This document shows positions 17,191-25,105 of a stretch of 38,162 bases of DNA, piece by piece (the stretch's first letter is position 1; each line of letters opens with the position of its first letter). The notes below the pieces were generated by a model, which made no database searches, was not told the DNA's origin, and was given only the letters and a program-made list of their open reading frames with translations. Source of the stretch: Euplotes aediculatus. Lineage: Eukaryota > Ciliophora > Spirotrichea > Euplotida > Euplotidae. The stretch lies in the NCBI GenBank assembly GCA_030463445.1, contig JAQGFW010006275.1:1-38162 (forward strand). The letters are read 5' to 3'. A program made the translations under genes and the position numbers.

Positions 17191-18504
17191 TTAAAGTTTT
17201 ATTCCCCACTCTTTGTTCAATTTACGACCAAGCAGTGCATTAGCCTCTTTGTCGTCTTTGAAAACCTCTTTTTTAGGATTCCACTGCAGCGGACGTTTCA
17301 GTTCGTATGCGATATTTCCGATGTTACAAACCGAGGCCGTGCGATGCCCAATCTCAACATCACAAATCGGCTTTGTACGGCTACGCATGGCGGCTAAGAA
17401 ATCTTTGTAATGGTTTTCGCTTTTGTAAACGTGTTTTTCGGTTTCGCCAATGACTTTATCTTTGAGCGAAGCGGGTGTTGTTTCGAGTTTGCGGCGTTGC
17501 ACTTTTAGCTCGCCCTCGGAGCCAATAAAATGAATTGCGTTGTTCCAATCCCATTTTTCGTGGGTCATCGTAATTCCGCTTTCGTAGCGATAAGTCAAAA
17601 ACTTTACGTCTTTTCCGTCGGGTGGAGTAACTTCAACGGGGCCGCTTTCGTCCATATCCAACGACCATTGTACAATATCAAACATGTGGGCTCCCCAATC
17701 GGTAACCATTCCACCACCAAACTCTTTGTACAATCGCCAATTTGGAAAAACGTCTTTGGTAATCGGTGGAGCTAATTCTGAGTTAAAAACGACGGATTCG
17801 TTTGGACCAAGCCATTTATCCCAATCTAAACCTTCGGGAATTGGCTCGGCAGATAAGTTATATTTCACTGGCGGAGCTCCAACGTTTACTTTGATATGTT
17901 TGATTTGCCCAATATAACCATTTCGTATCAATTCGGCAGTTTGCCTAAACTCAGGCCAAGAACGCTGCATACTGCCTGTCTGAAAAACCCTTTTGTATTT
18001 TCGAGCGGCATCAACCATCGCTCTGCCTTCTTTTACGGTCAATGCAAGTGGTTTTTCGCAATAAATATCTTTTCCGGCCTCAGCAGATTTCACTGCCATC
18101 GAAGCATGCCAATGGTCGGGTGTAGCGATTATGACCGCATCAATGTCTTTTCGAGACAATAATTCTCGGTAATCGTTGTAAAGAGAAATTTCAGCATACG
18201 TACCGAATTGGGTATTTTTCTCATAAAATCCTTTTATACGCTCAATCAATTGCTGAGCTTTGGCCTGATAAACTTCACTGGCGGCTACGATTCGGGTCTC
18301 GCCAGTGCTCAAAAAAGAAGTAGCCAAACCTTTACCCTGTTTTCCGCTGCCGATTAATCCTAAATTAATAGTATCGCTCGGGGCAAGATACGGCGAACCA
18401 TCGGGGCGTTTTCCGCCGAGAACGTGCCTCGGAACAATCATAAACGCCGATAATGCAACGGCTGATTGACCCAGAAAATTTCTGCGAGATAATTCTTTTT
18501 TCAT
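17191..18504 (-). CDS. Tat-exported Gfo/Idh/MocA-family oxidoreductase
   Basis: A protein of 437 residues with a Tat signal (S-R-R-N-F-L-G at 5-11 and a hydrophobic stretch). The nucleotide-binding motif G-L-I-G-S-G-K-Q-G-K-G and the family motif C-E-K-P-L-A follow at about 50 and 150. The C-terminal domain has W-R-L-Y-K-E-F-G-G-G-M-V-T-D-W-G-A-H. These NAD-dependent periplasmic enzymes act on sugars; members of this Bacteroidota subgroup are often glycoside-processing enzymes, but the substrate here is unknown. The Crp-like gene is divergent, 91 bp away. Confidence 0.92.
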   Translation of the reverse strand: MKKELSRRNFLGQSAVALSAFMIVPRHVLGGKRPDGSPYLAPSDTINLGLIGSGKQGKGLATSFLSTGETRIVAASEVYQAKAQQLIERIKGFYEKNTQFGTYAEISLYNDYRELLSRKDIDAVIIATPDHWHASMAVKSAEAGKDIYCEKPLALTVKEGRAMVDAARKYKRVFQTGSMQRSWPEFRQTAELIRNGYIGQIKHIKVNVGAPPVKYNLSAEPIPEGLDWDKWLGPNESVVFNSELAPPITKDVFPNWRLYKEFGGGMVTDWGAHMFDIVQWSLDMDESGPVEVTPPDGKDVKFLTYRYESGITMTHEKWDWNNAIHFIGSEGELKVQRRKLETTPASLKDKVIGETEKHVYKSENHYKDFLAAMRSRTKPICDVEIGHRTASVCNIGNIAYELKRPLQWNPKKEVFKDDKEANALLGRKLNKEWGIKL

Positions 18505-18595
18505 AGAATGTTTAGATTGAATAGAAGATTTTTAGTTTTATAAAATTAATATAAAAGTCTAATTTTCGGAGAATAAATGCCAATAAATTAATCAG

Positions 18596-19186
18596 ATGCA
18601 AAACTCACCACAAAAACTCCTTTTGAAGCAAATCGTTGATGGGATTCACCCGATTTCCGAAACGGATTTTGAGGCATTCTATCAGTTATTTAGACCATTT
18701 TCGGCAAAAAGAAAAGAAATTCTTACACAAGCAGGCAGTATCGAACGCTATTTATATTTTGTAATTGAGGGTTTACAGAGAGTGTATTACTTGGATGAAC
18801 AAAACCGAGAAGCAACCATCATTTTTTCATATTCGGGCAATTTTGGCGGTGTTCTCGATTCTATGATTCAGAAAACACCATCAAAATTTTACTACGAAAC
18901 ACTTACACCTTCTACTTTTCTAAGAGCTAATTTTCAGCAGGTAGAAGCATTGATTGAGAATCATCCCGAAATCGAAATCGTAATTAGAAAGGGTTTGACC
19001 CTGGCTTTTTCGGGTGTTTTAGATAGGTTGGTCGAATTGCAATGTTTTAGTTCAGAAGAAAAATTCAGACAATTACTCAGTCGAAGTCCGCATATTTTGC
19101 AGATTGTTCCACATAAATATTTGGCAAATTACATCGGAATTGATGCGACTAATTTCAGTAAACTACTAAACACAATCAAACTATAA
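18596..19186 (+). CDS. Crp/Fnr-family transcription regulator
   Basis: A 196-residue protein with an N-terminal cNMP-binding-like beta-roll (F-E-A-F...R-E-A-T-I-I-F-S-Y-S-G-N-F-G-G) and a C-terminal Crp-type helix-turn-helix (Y-L-A-N-Y-I-G-I-D-A-T-N-F-S-K-L-L). The ligand cannot be told. The wing is short and the protein ends at T-I-K-L, so the HTH is near the C-terminus, as is usual in Bacteroidota Crp-like proteins. It is divergent from the Gfo/Idh gene and lies 68 bp before a DinB gene. Confidence 0.88.
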   Translation: MQNSPQKLLLKQIVDGIHPISETDFEAFYQLFRPFSAKRKEILTQAGSIERYLYFVIEGLQRVYYLDEQNREATIIFSYSGNFGGVLDSMIQKTPSKFYYETLTPSTFLRANFQQVEALIENHPEIEIVIRKGLTLAFSGVLDRLVELQCFSSEEKFRQLLSRSPHILQIVPHKYLANYIGIDATNFSKLLNTIKL

Positions 19187-19254
19187 ATCTTGGTAAATAC
19201 CAACATTTTTCAAATTGAATTCTGCCAATTTTGCAATATCAAATACGCAAAATT

Positions 19255-19803
19255 ATGGCAACAATTAATACAGAAGCATTACTCAATCAATTAGAAAATC
19301 AAGTAGAATCTCACATAAATGATGCGGTTGGTATTTTTCAGAATCTCGATTCTGATACCCTCCTCAAACCTTCTGCTTCGGGTGGTTGGAGTATTGCCCA
19401 ATGCTTAGAGCATCTTAATTCGTATGGAGATTATTATTTACCCGAATTTGAAAAAGGATTAGTAAAAAGTGCTGACTATCAGTTGCGTACAAATTTTAAA
19501 AGTACTTGGCTTGGTAAACTCGCCATCGATTCGATGAACCCCACAACGGGTAAAAAGAAGTTTAAAGCTTTTAAAAACCATACACCAATAGCCGATTTGG
19601 ATGCCGTTGGAGTCGTGGCAAAATTTATCAATCAACAAGAAAGGTTACTCCAAATTATTCGTAATTGCCGTCAGAAAAATATTCAAAAAATCAAAATTCC
19701 AATTTCAATTGCACGTTTTTTAAAGCTGAATTTAGGTGATGCCATGCAATTTATGATAGTTCATAACGAGAGGCATATCCAACAAGCCAAAAAGAATTTG
19801 TAA
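19255..19803 (+). CDS. DinB-family protein
   Basis: I use the ATG at 19255 (182 residues) rather than an in-frame TTG at 19231. This is a DinB/YfiT-like four-helix metal-binding protein with the first His in Q-C-L-E-H-L-N and two more in V-H-N-E-R-H. S-A-S-G-G-W-S-I-A-Q-C matches the family start. Members include bacillithiol transferases and related thiol transferases. The gene probably forms an operon with the Crp-like gene and the serine protease (gaps of 68 and 39 bp). Confidence 0.88.
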   Translation: MATINTEALLNQLENQVESHINDAVGIFQNLDSDTLLKPSASGGWSIAQCLEHLNSYGDYYLPEFEKGLVKSADYQLRTNFKSTWLGKLAIDSMNPTTGKKKFKAFKNHTPIADLDAVGVVAKFINQQERLLQIIRNCRQKNIQKIKIPISIARFLKLNLGDAMQFMIVHNERHIQQAKKNL

Positions 19804-19842
19804 TCTACAATATTGATTGTATTTTGCAAAAAACTTAAAATT

Positions 19843-20718
19843 ATGTTTGTAGAAGCAATCGAGCGGGTTGATAAATTCACGAGGCCACTTCACACAATCA
19901 CTCGTACTTACGGAGGTGTTATTTCGGCAGGTAGTGCAACCCTGTTTTTTGTGAATGAATTTGGCGTTGCCGTGACTTGCAAACACGTTTTAGACATAAT
20001 TCTGCAAGCCGAAAATATCAACCAGTACTACCAAAGTTTTAAAAGAGAACGTGATAATCTGACAATCGAACAGCGTTTGTCTGCTTTAGAAACAAAATAT
20101 AATTATCGAAGTGAAAGTATAATTCAGATGAAAAACAACTTCGTTAATTCGGTTGATAGGTTTCAGAATCTCACTTGTCATGCCCATCCAACGCTCGATT
20201 TGGCAATTCTTAAATTTGAAGGATTCTCCCAAAAATTCTACGGTTCTCACGCTGTTTTTTTGAAAGATTCTACCAAAATAAAACAAGGCAAATCGCTTTG
20301 TCGATTGGGTTATCCGTTTCCAGAATTTAGTAATTTTAGGCATAATACTACCAATGACGATATTGAATGGACAAACAGCGGGAATCCGAACTCTCCGAGT
20401 TTTCCGATTGATGGCATCGTAACAAGATTTGGTGCTGATGCTGTTGGCTCAAGAGTAAACACGATTGAATTGAGTACACCTGGGCTTCGAGGACAAAGCG
20501 GAGGCCCACTTTTTGATACAAATGGAACTGTTTACGGAATGCAGTCGATGACAAGTCATTTGCACTTGGGGTTTGATATTCAGGAGCAAGAGGTGGTCAT
20601 AAATGGGCAACGAACCAAGGTTTCAAATTACCCGTATTTACACGTGGGGCATTGTATTCATGTAGATAGAATCAAAGAGTTTTTGGAAGAAAACAATGTG
20701 AAATTCTACGAAGAATAA
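19843..20718 (+). CDS. Trypsin-like serine protease without a signal peptide
   Basis: The start is an ATG at 19843 (291 residues); a TTG at 19813 is less likely. The trypsin/HtrA-type triad is visible: His48 in V-T-C-K-H-V-L-D, Asp119 in T-L-D-L-A-I-L and Ser219 in G-Q-S-G-G-P-L-F. There is no signal peptide, membrane segment or PDZ domain, so it appears cytoplasmic. A long insertion between His and Asp is rich in charged residues. It could process a partner protein in the cell; no substrate is evident. It sits at the end of the Crp/DinB cluster and its stop lies 1 bp from the convergent metalloprotease gene. Confidence 0.85.
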   Translation: MFVEAIERVDKFTRPLHTITRTYGGVISAGSATLFFVNEFGVAVTCKHVLDIILQAENINQYYQSFKRERDNLTIEQRLSALETKYNYRSESIIQMKNNFVNSVDRFQNLTCHAHPTLDLAILKFEGFSQKFYGSHAVFLKDSTKIKQGKSLCRLGYPFPEFSNFRHNTTNDDIEWTNSGNPNSPSFPIDGIVTRFGADAVGSRVNTIELSTPGLRGQSGGPLFDTNGTVYGMQSMTSHLHLGFDIQEQEVVINGQRTKVSNYPYLHVGHCIHVDRIKEFLEENNVKFYEE

Positions 20719-20719
20719 G

Positions 20720-21964
20720 TTAGTTCTTGACGATTCGCCTTTTTGTAATCCGATTTCCGTCTTTAATTTTTACAAAATACAATCCTGCGGCGAGTGTTTC
20801 GAGGTTGAATTCGTAGGTTTTTGATTGAATATTAAAATCAGAAATTTGTTCGATTATTTGTCCGTTAAAATTCAGAATTTCAATACTAACATCCCGTGCA
20901 TTTTGGTTCGGAATCGCTACCAATAACTGATTCTGAACAGGGTTTGGATAAACTAAAACTTCGAGTTGTGGCTCTACTGATTCTTCAGAAAGAATAATTG
21001 ATGAACTAACACCATTGACTCCCCAACCCATTTGCAGAAGAATATTCAGCAATAGTTCACCTTGTGAATGGTTGACTTCAGCCGAGCGAATGCTCGGCGA
21101 CATAAGCGAATTGGCCGAGCCGATTGGATACGAACTTTCGTCGAGATGAGAAATGCTGACACCTTCGGTATAAGCTGTCGGGGCATGGATACGAGGTAGA
21201 GCGTTGGCAAATTTAGAATCTCGTAAACCAAAGTACAATGCCCCACCGGTAATCACAGTTTTTAAGCTCGTGGATGGATTAGAGTAAACACTCGTATTAA
21301 TCACTTGTCTTTTTTGTGAATCTTGCAAAAAAACATCATAAATATAGCCACTTCCGCTTTGTCCCCACTGCCCCTGCGTACCATTATCTAAAACCTCTAA
21401 AGTAGAAGTAATCCCGATTCCGTGGGCTATTTCGTGTAAAATTACCGTTACAAAATCGAAACGTCCGGCTTGAACTCGGGCATCGGTTCCGTAATACCAG
21501 TTTATATTGCTATTGACAGTTACATTAATATCGGCTTCGGTACTGGCATTGAGTTCTCTTTTGGCGATAGCTTCTGCCAATGCAACTGGATACCAGATGT
21601 TTGAATAGGGGGCATTGGCGAAGTTTCGGTAAATCCGACTCGTTCCCGACTGTGCGAGTGTGCTACCCGAAAGTGAAGACCATGTAGCACTGATTTTGAT
21701 AGGAACCGTGCTGACTAACTTACTCTCCCAGAGTTGTACGGCATACTCGAAGGCCGTTTTGGCGTTTGCCGGAAAACTGCTGTTGTATGTTACTTCGATA
21801 TTTGAAGTTGCCTCGATTCGGGCATTGGGCGATTGTTGTGAACGGATGATTGAGAAAGCATCTTCTTCTATATAATGACAAACAACCTGCTTAGCGGGCA
21901 TCGAATCTTGTGAGAATACCAATTTTGTAATAAGAAGAAAACCTAAGAGTAATTCCAATCGCAT
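20720..21964 (-). CDS. T9SS-exported zinc metalloprotease
   Basis: I place the start at 21964 (414 residues) because it gives a signal peptide (ending F-S-Q); the frame runs up to 22111 through a hairpin region. Zinc site: H-E-I-A-H-G-I-G, with a likely third ligand in S-I-S-H-L-D-E and a Met-turn in S-L-M-S-P, as in the M8-like metzincin family of secreted bacterial proteases. The C-terminus has a T9SS type A sorting domain: Y-P-N-P-V-Q-N at about 345, G-L-Y-F-V-K-I and a basic last segment K-R-R-I-V-K-N. This suggests export and attachment to the surface through T9SS. Confidence 0.9.
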   Translation of the reverse strand: MRLELLLGFLLITKLVFSQDSMPAKQVVCHYIEEDAFSIIRSQQSPNARIEATSNIEVTYNSSFPANAKTAFEYAVQLWESKLVSTVPIKISATWSSLSGSTLAQSGTSRIYRNFANAPYSNIWYPVALAEAIAKRELNASTEADINVTVNSNINWYYGTDARVQAGRFDFVTVILHEIAHGIGITSTLEVLDNGTQGQWGQSGSGYIYDVFLQDSQKRQVINTSVYSNPSTSLKTVITGGALYFGLRDSKFANALPRIHAPTAYTEGVSISHLDESSYPIGSANSLMSPSIRSAEVNHSQGELLLNILLQMGWGVNGVSSSIILSEESVEPQLEVLVYPNPVQNQLLVAIPNQNARDVSIEILNFNGQIIEQISDFNIQSKTYEFNLETLAAGLYFVKIKDGNRITKRRIVKN

Positions 21965-22037
21965 AAATAAAACGGTTTTATCCACATAGACGTAATTCTT
22001 CAACGAATGGTTTACCCAAGTAGTATTAGCAAATAAT

Positions 22038-22102
22038 AAAAAAATGCCCTCCCAGTTCCACCTTAGGAGGGCTATCTCGTCAATTTCCACCTTTACGAGA
22101 TA
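22038..22102 (-). ncRNA. Candidate small RNA: two hairpins with a shared loop, ending in a terminator
   Basis: Stem 1 is TATCTCGT (22073-22080) with ACGAGATA (22095-22102); stem 2 is GCCCTCC (22046-22052) with GGAGGGC (22066-22072). On the minus strand the loops read AAAGGTGGAAATTG and TAAGGTGGAACTG. Seven Ts (22044-22038) follow stem 2. The loops hold an AAGGTGGAA core near the Shine-Dalgarno consensus. It could be a small RNA, or the end of a leader or of the upstream transcript. Confidence 0.5.
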
Positions 22103-22104
22103 AA

Positions 22105-22126
22105 CCCCCAACCCGAAGGATGGGGG
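22105..22126 (-). terminator. UUCG-capped hairpin after the SPOR-domain gene
   Basis: On the minus strand the stem CCCCCA...TGGGGG (22126-22121 with 22110-22105) has an inner CC/GG and a TTCG tetraloop, followed by TTTAT. It lies just downstream of the 22148-22864 gene and probably ends its transcript. Confidence 0.6.
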
Positions 22127-22147
22127 ATGTTATGGTTCCTGACAAAT

Positions 22148-22864
22148 TTAATTGAACCCTTTCACAAGAGCTGAATACCCAAGAGTAATCATACGCTTCT
22201 GTGTATCTTTTGCGGCATTTTCTTCTTCAAAGAAACCATAAAGTACTCTGTAAATCATTGGCTTGTTCTCGGATTTACTTACCTGAATATACATTTTTTC
22301 TTGCTCGGCTTCGCCTTTGCTTGCAATTTTTGCTGCAAAATCTTTTGCGGCTTTGAGTTGTGTAAAAGCCCCAAGTTGCAATCCATAGCCTTCCAATTCT
22401 TTGATTGAGCCGCTTAAGTCATAAATATGATTTACACTGAACCCCGAAATTTTTGTAGTTTCTATATCTATTTCTTTATCTTTAACTACTTTTTTAGCAG
22501 GCTCGGCAACAGCCCAGAATCTATCAACTTCGTCTTCGGGTTGCATCTCTTGAATCTTCACTTTCATTTTACCAGATTCAACCATACCTACTTCGTGCGA
22601 ACTACCTCTCGATAAATACGCAATCTTGTCATTACTTTTTGTTCGGTCGCTGATTCTCACAACGACAGACTTCCCATTATCTAAATTAGTTAGTTTAACT
22701 TTTTTGTTTAAAGTAGATGATGGATTTTTTTCTTCTGTAATCTTCGTCGTTGTAACCGATAAATCATCGGCAAGGCTCGCAGTCAAATCTTGTGCAAAAA
22801 CAATCGGAGTGGCTATCAAAACCAATCCCAAAGTTAATTTAGTTGTAGCAAATAGTGATTTCAT
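22148..22864 (-). CDS. Secreted SPOR protein with a half RlpA-like domain
   Basis: A 238-residue protein with a signal peptide (ending V-F-A-Q). The segment K-V-K-L-T-N-L-D-N-G-K-S-V-V-V-R-I-S-D-R (about 54-73) followed by L-S-R-G-S-S-H-E-V-G-M matches the second half of the RlpA double-psi beta-barrel. The first half with the usual G-x-A-S-Y-Y and A-A-H segments is missing, so lytic activity is doubtful. Residues about 158-238 are a SPOR domain (Y-G-L-Q-L-G-A-F onward), which binds denuded septal peptidoglycan glycans. It may be a non-catalytic cell-wall binding protein. Confidence 0.82.
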   Translation of the reverse strand: MKSLFATTKLTLGLVLIATPIVFAQDLTASLADDLSVTTTKITEEKNPSSTLNKKVKLTNLDNGKSVVVRISDRTKSNDKIAYLSRGSSHEVGMVESGKMKVKIQEMQPEDEVDRFWAVAEPAKKVVKDKEIDIETTKISGFSVNHIYDLSGSIKELEGYGLQLGAFTQLKAAKDFAAKIASKGEAEQEKMYIQVSKSENKPMIYRVLYGFFEEENAAKDTQKRMITLGYSALVKGFN

Positions 22865-23042
22865 GGGGCATCGTTATTTAAGGGAACACTGATTCTGTTT
22901 TCTATGATAATTATAGTTTGTCAAAATGCGTGCCAATTCATAATTAAAGAACTAAAAAAAATATTTAATCCTTTATATTTCATTTATTGCCCTCGAAATT
23001 TGAAATTTGAACCTTAATTCAATACTTTAAACTATGATGAGA

Positions 23043-23088
23043 CCTAAAATATTATACCCATTTTAGGTTCTCCCAAAACTAAAATGGG
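23043..23088 (+). promoter_or_regulatory. Mutually exclusive hairpins in the glgE leader
   Basis: Arm A is cctaaaat (23043-23050), arm B is cccattttagg (23057-23067) and arm C is ctaaaatggg (23079-23088). A pairs with B (8 bp) or B pairs with C (10 bp), but not both. Arm C ends 9 bp before the glgE ATG. A weak upstream box (TTTG at 22999-23002 and TACTTTAA at 23023) would place this in the leader RNA. Confidence 0.5.
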
Positions 23089-23097
23089 ATTTAACCT

Positions 23098-25062
23098 ATG
23101 AAAAATCATTTTTTAATGCCTGATTACGGTCAGCAGAGAGCCGTTGTCGAACGTGTTACTCCTGAAATAGATGGTGGTAGGTACGCCATCAAAGCAATCG
23201 TCGGAGAAACCCTAAACATCGAAGCCGATATTATTGCCGATGGGCATGATATACTGGCGGCTCGATTGATGTACAAACATGAATCTGATAAAGATTGGAG
23301 CGAAGCCGTGATGCAGCACGTCATCAATGACCGTTGGCTGGCTCATTTTACTGTCGAAAAGCAAGGGTTTTACCATTATACCGTTGAGGCATGGGTTGAC
23401 CATATTGCGAGCTGGCAGCACGAGGTCGATGCAAAAGTTCGAGATGGACAACACCTCGTAGTAGAATTAATGCAAGGCGAGTTGTTTTTGAAAGGAATGG
23501 CAAAAAAAGCCAAAGGTGATGATAAAAAGGCGATTCAAGAAGCCGCAAAAGCAATGGCTACCGAAAGCCGCTATGACGAAGCCATTATGATAGCCATGAG
23601 CAATCAAATGACCGAGTGGTTTACTAAATACCCCGAACGCCAAGAGCCTTTTCGTTATCAAGAATTAAAAGTTTATGTTGATAGAAAAAAAGCGGGATTT
23701 TCGGCTTGGTATTCGATGTTTCCACGTTCGGCTGCTCGTGAAATTGGTAAACATGGCACTTTTAAAGATGTAGAAAAACTCCTGCCTCGCATCTCCGAAA
23801 TGGGTTTTGATGTGCTTTACTTGCCGCCAATTCATCCAATCGGAATGGCTCACCGCAAAGGCAAAAATAATACGCTCAATCCACTACCAGATGATGTGGG
23901 AGTACCTTATGGCATTGGCTCAGATGAAGGTGGACATACTGCTATTCATTCAGAACTCGGAACACTCGATGATTTTAAGCATTTGATTGAGGCTTGTAAA
24001 GCGTATAATATTGAAATTGCGATGGATTTGGCAATCCAATGTTCGCCAGACCATCCGTGGGTAAAGGAGCATCCCGAATGGTTTAAGATTTTGCCCGATG
24101 GTACAATCAAATATGCCGAAAATCCGCCCAAAAAATATCAAGATATTTATCCGGTAAACTTTGAAACCGAAAATTGGCAAGCACTCTGGAACGAGCTAAA
24201 ACTCGTCATAAAAACTTGGGCAGATTGGGGCGTTCAGATAATTCGAGTTGATAATCCGCATACAAAATCATTTGTTTTTTGGGAGTGGGTAATCGCCGAG
24301 ATTAAAAAGGATTACCCCGATATGATTTTCCTTTCGGAGGCATTCACAAAACCAAAAGTGATGCAACAATTGGCCAAATTGGGCTACTCGCAATCTTATA
24401 CTTATTATGTTTGGCGTACACACAAAGCTGAAATAATCGAGTACATGACCGAACTGACCAAAGGAGAAATGAAGCATTATTTTAGGCCAAACTTCTGGCC
24501 AAATACACACGATATTAATCCGTATATGCTTCAAGACGGACATGAACCACTGTTTTTGATTCGCTATTTTATGGCGGCAACGCTTGTTGGTAATTACGGA
24601 ATATTTGGGCCAACTTATGAATATTTGTATCATCAGCCATATCCAAATAAAGAAGAATACGCTTATTCGGAGAAATACGAGATTAAATATTGGAATTGGG
24701 AGCATCGAAACAAATTGACATATATCATAACACAAGTTAATAAAATCCGTAAAGAAAATGCGGCTTTTCACGATACCAACAACATTGAGTTTTGTAGCAC
24801 CGATAGCGACCAATTGCTTGCTTATATTAAGACCTCAAACGATGGTAATAAGATTTTGTGTATCGTAAATTTGGATGGCCATAACCGAAAATCAGGCTTT
24901 GTGAATGTCCCGCTCTGGAAAATCCGTAAAAATGATTGGGAAGCGTATCGTGTTCATGATTTACTGACAGGTGCAACTTATACTTGGACGGGCGAACGCA
25001 ATTATGTAGAACTCGACCCTCACATATTGCCATTCCATCTTTTTAGGATTGAGGATATTTGA
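23098..25062 (+). CDS. glgE: Alpha-1,4-glucan:maltose-1-phosphate maltosyltransferase (GlgE)
   Basis: A protein of 654 residues (the family is about 660), a GH13 subfamily 3 enzyme. It has an N-terminal beta-sandwich domain, then a TIM barrel with Y-L-P-P-I-H-P-I-G, the catalytic nucleophile Asp385 (I-I-R-V-D-N-P-H-T-K) and acid/base Glu414 (L-S-E-A-F-T), then a C-terminal beta domain. It adds maltosyl units from maltose-1-phosphate to glycogen-like alpha-glucans. The usual partners treS and pep2 are not in this window. A strong terminator follows. Confidence 0.96.
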   Translation: MKNHFLMPDYGQQRAVVERVTPEIDGGRYAIKAIVGETLNIEADIIADGHDILAARLMYKHESDKDWSEAVMQHVINDRWLAHFTVEKQGFYHYTVEAWVDHIASWQHEVDAKVRDGQHLVVELMQGELFLKGMAKKAKGDDKKAIQEAAKAMATESRYDEAIMIAMSNQMTEWFTKYPERQEPFRYQELKVYVDRKKAGFSAWYSMFPRSAAREIGKHGTFKDVEKLLPRISEMGFDVLYLPPIHPIGMAHRKGKNNTLNPLPDDVGVPYGIGSDEGGHTAIHSELGTLDDFKHLIEACKAYNIEIAMDLAIQCSPDHPWVKEHPEWFKILPDGTIKYAENPPKKYQDIYPVNFETENWQALWNELKLVIKTWADWGVQIIRVDNPHTKSFVFWEWVIAEIKKDYPDMIFLSEAFTKPKVMQQLAKLGYSQSYTYYVWRTHKAEIIEYMTELTKGEMKHYFRPNFWPNTHDINPYMLQDGHEPLFLIRYFMAATLVGNYGIFGPTYEYLYHQPYPNKEEYAYSEKYEIKYWNWEHRNKLTYIITQVNKIRKENAAFHDTNNIEFCSTDSDQLLAYIKTSNDGNKILCIVNLDGHNRKSGFVNVPLWKIRKNDWEAYRVHDLLTGATYTWTGERNYVELDPHILPFHLFRIEDI

Positions 25063-25067
25063 TAACG

Positions 25068-25101
25068 AAAAAAGGAGAAAATTTAAGTTTTCTCCTTTTT
25101 T
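25068..25101. terminator. Bidirectional terminator between glgE and the PHP phosphatase gene
   Basis: A perfect 14-bp stem, AAAAAAGGAGAAAA (25068-25081) and TTTTCTCCTTTTTT (25088-25101), with the loop tttaag. T-rich tracts follow the hairpin on both strands. It serves glgE (+) and the convergent gene ending at 25106 (-). Confidence 0.92.
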
Positions 25102-25105
25102 ATGG

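Larger units (their letters stand above)
21965..22147 (-). promoter_or_regulatory. Structured region before the metalloprotease gene
   Basis: This 183-bp region lies between two minus-strand genes. In minus-strand order it holds a UUCG hairpin, two tandem hairpins with nearly the same loop, and a T-run. The remaining 70 bases up to the start codon show no clear promoter box. Confidence 0.6.

Noticed and set aside
22038-22102. CsrA-binding decoy RNA
   Set aside because: GGA lies in both loops, but CsrA is mostly absent from Bacteroidota, so I report only a candidate RNA without a named partner.
21965-22111. Longer start for the T9SS metalloprotease at 22111
   Set aside because: The extension runs through two hairpins and a terminator-like T-run, whereas 21964 gives a proper signal peptide.
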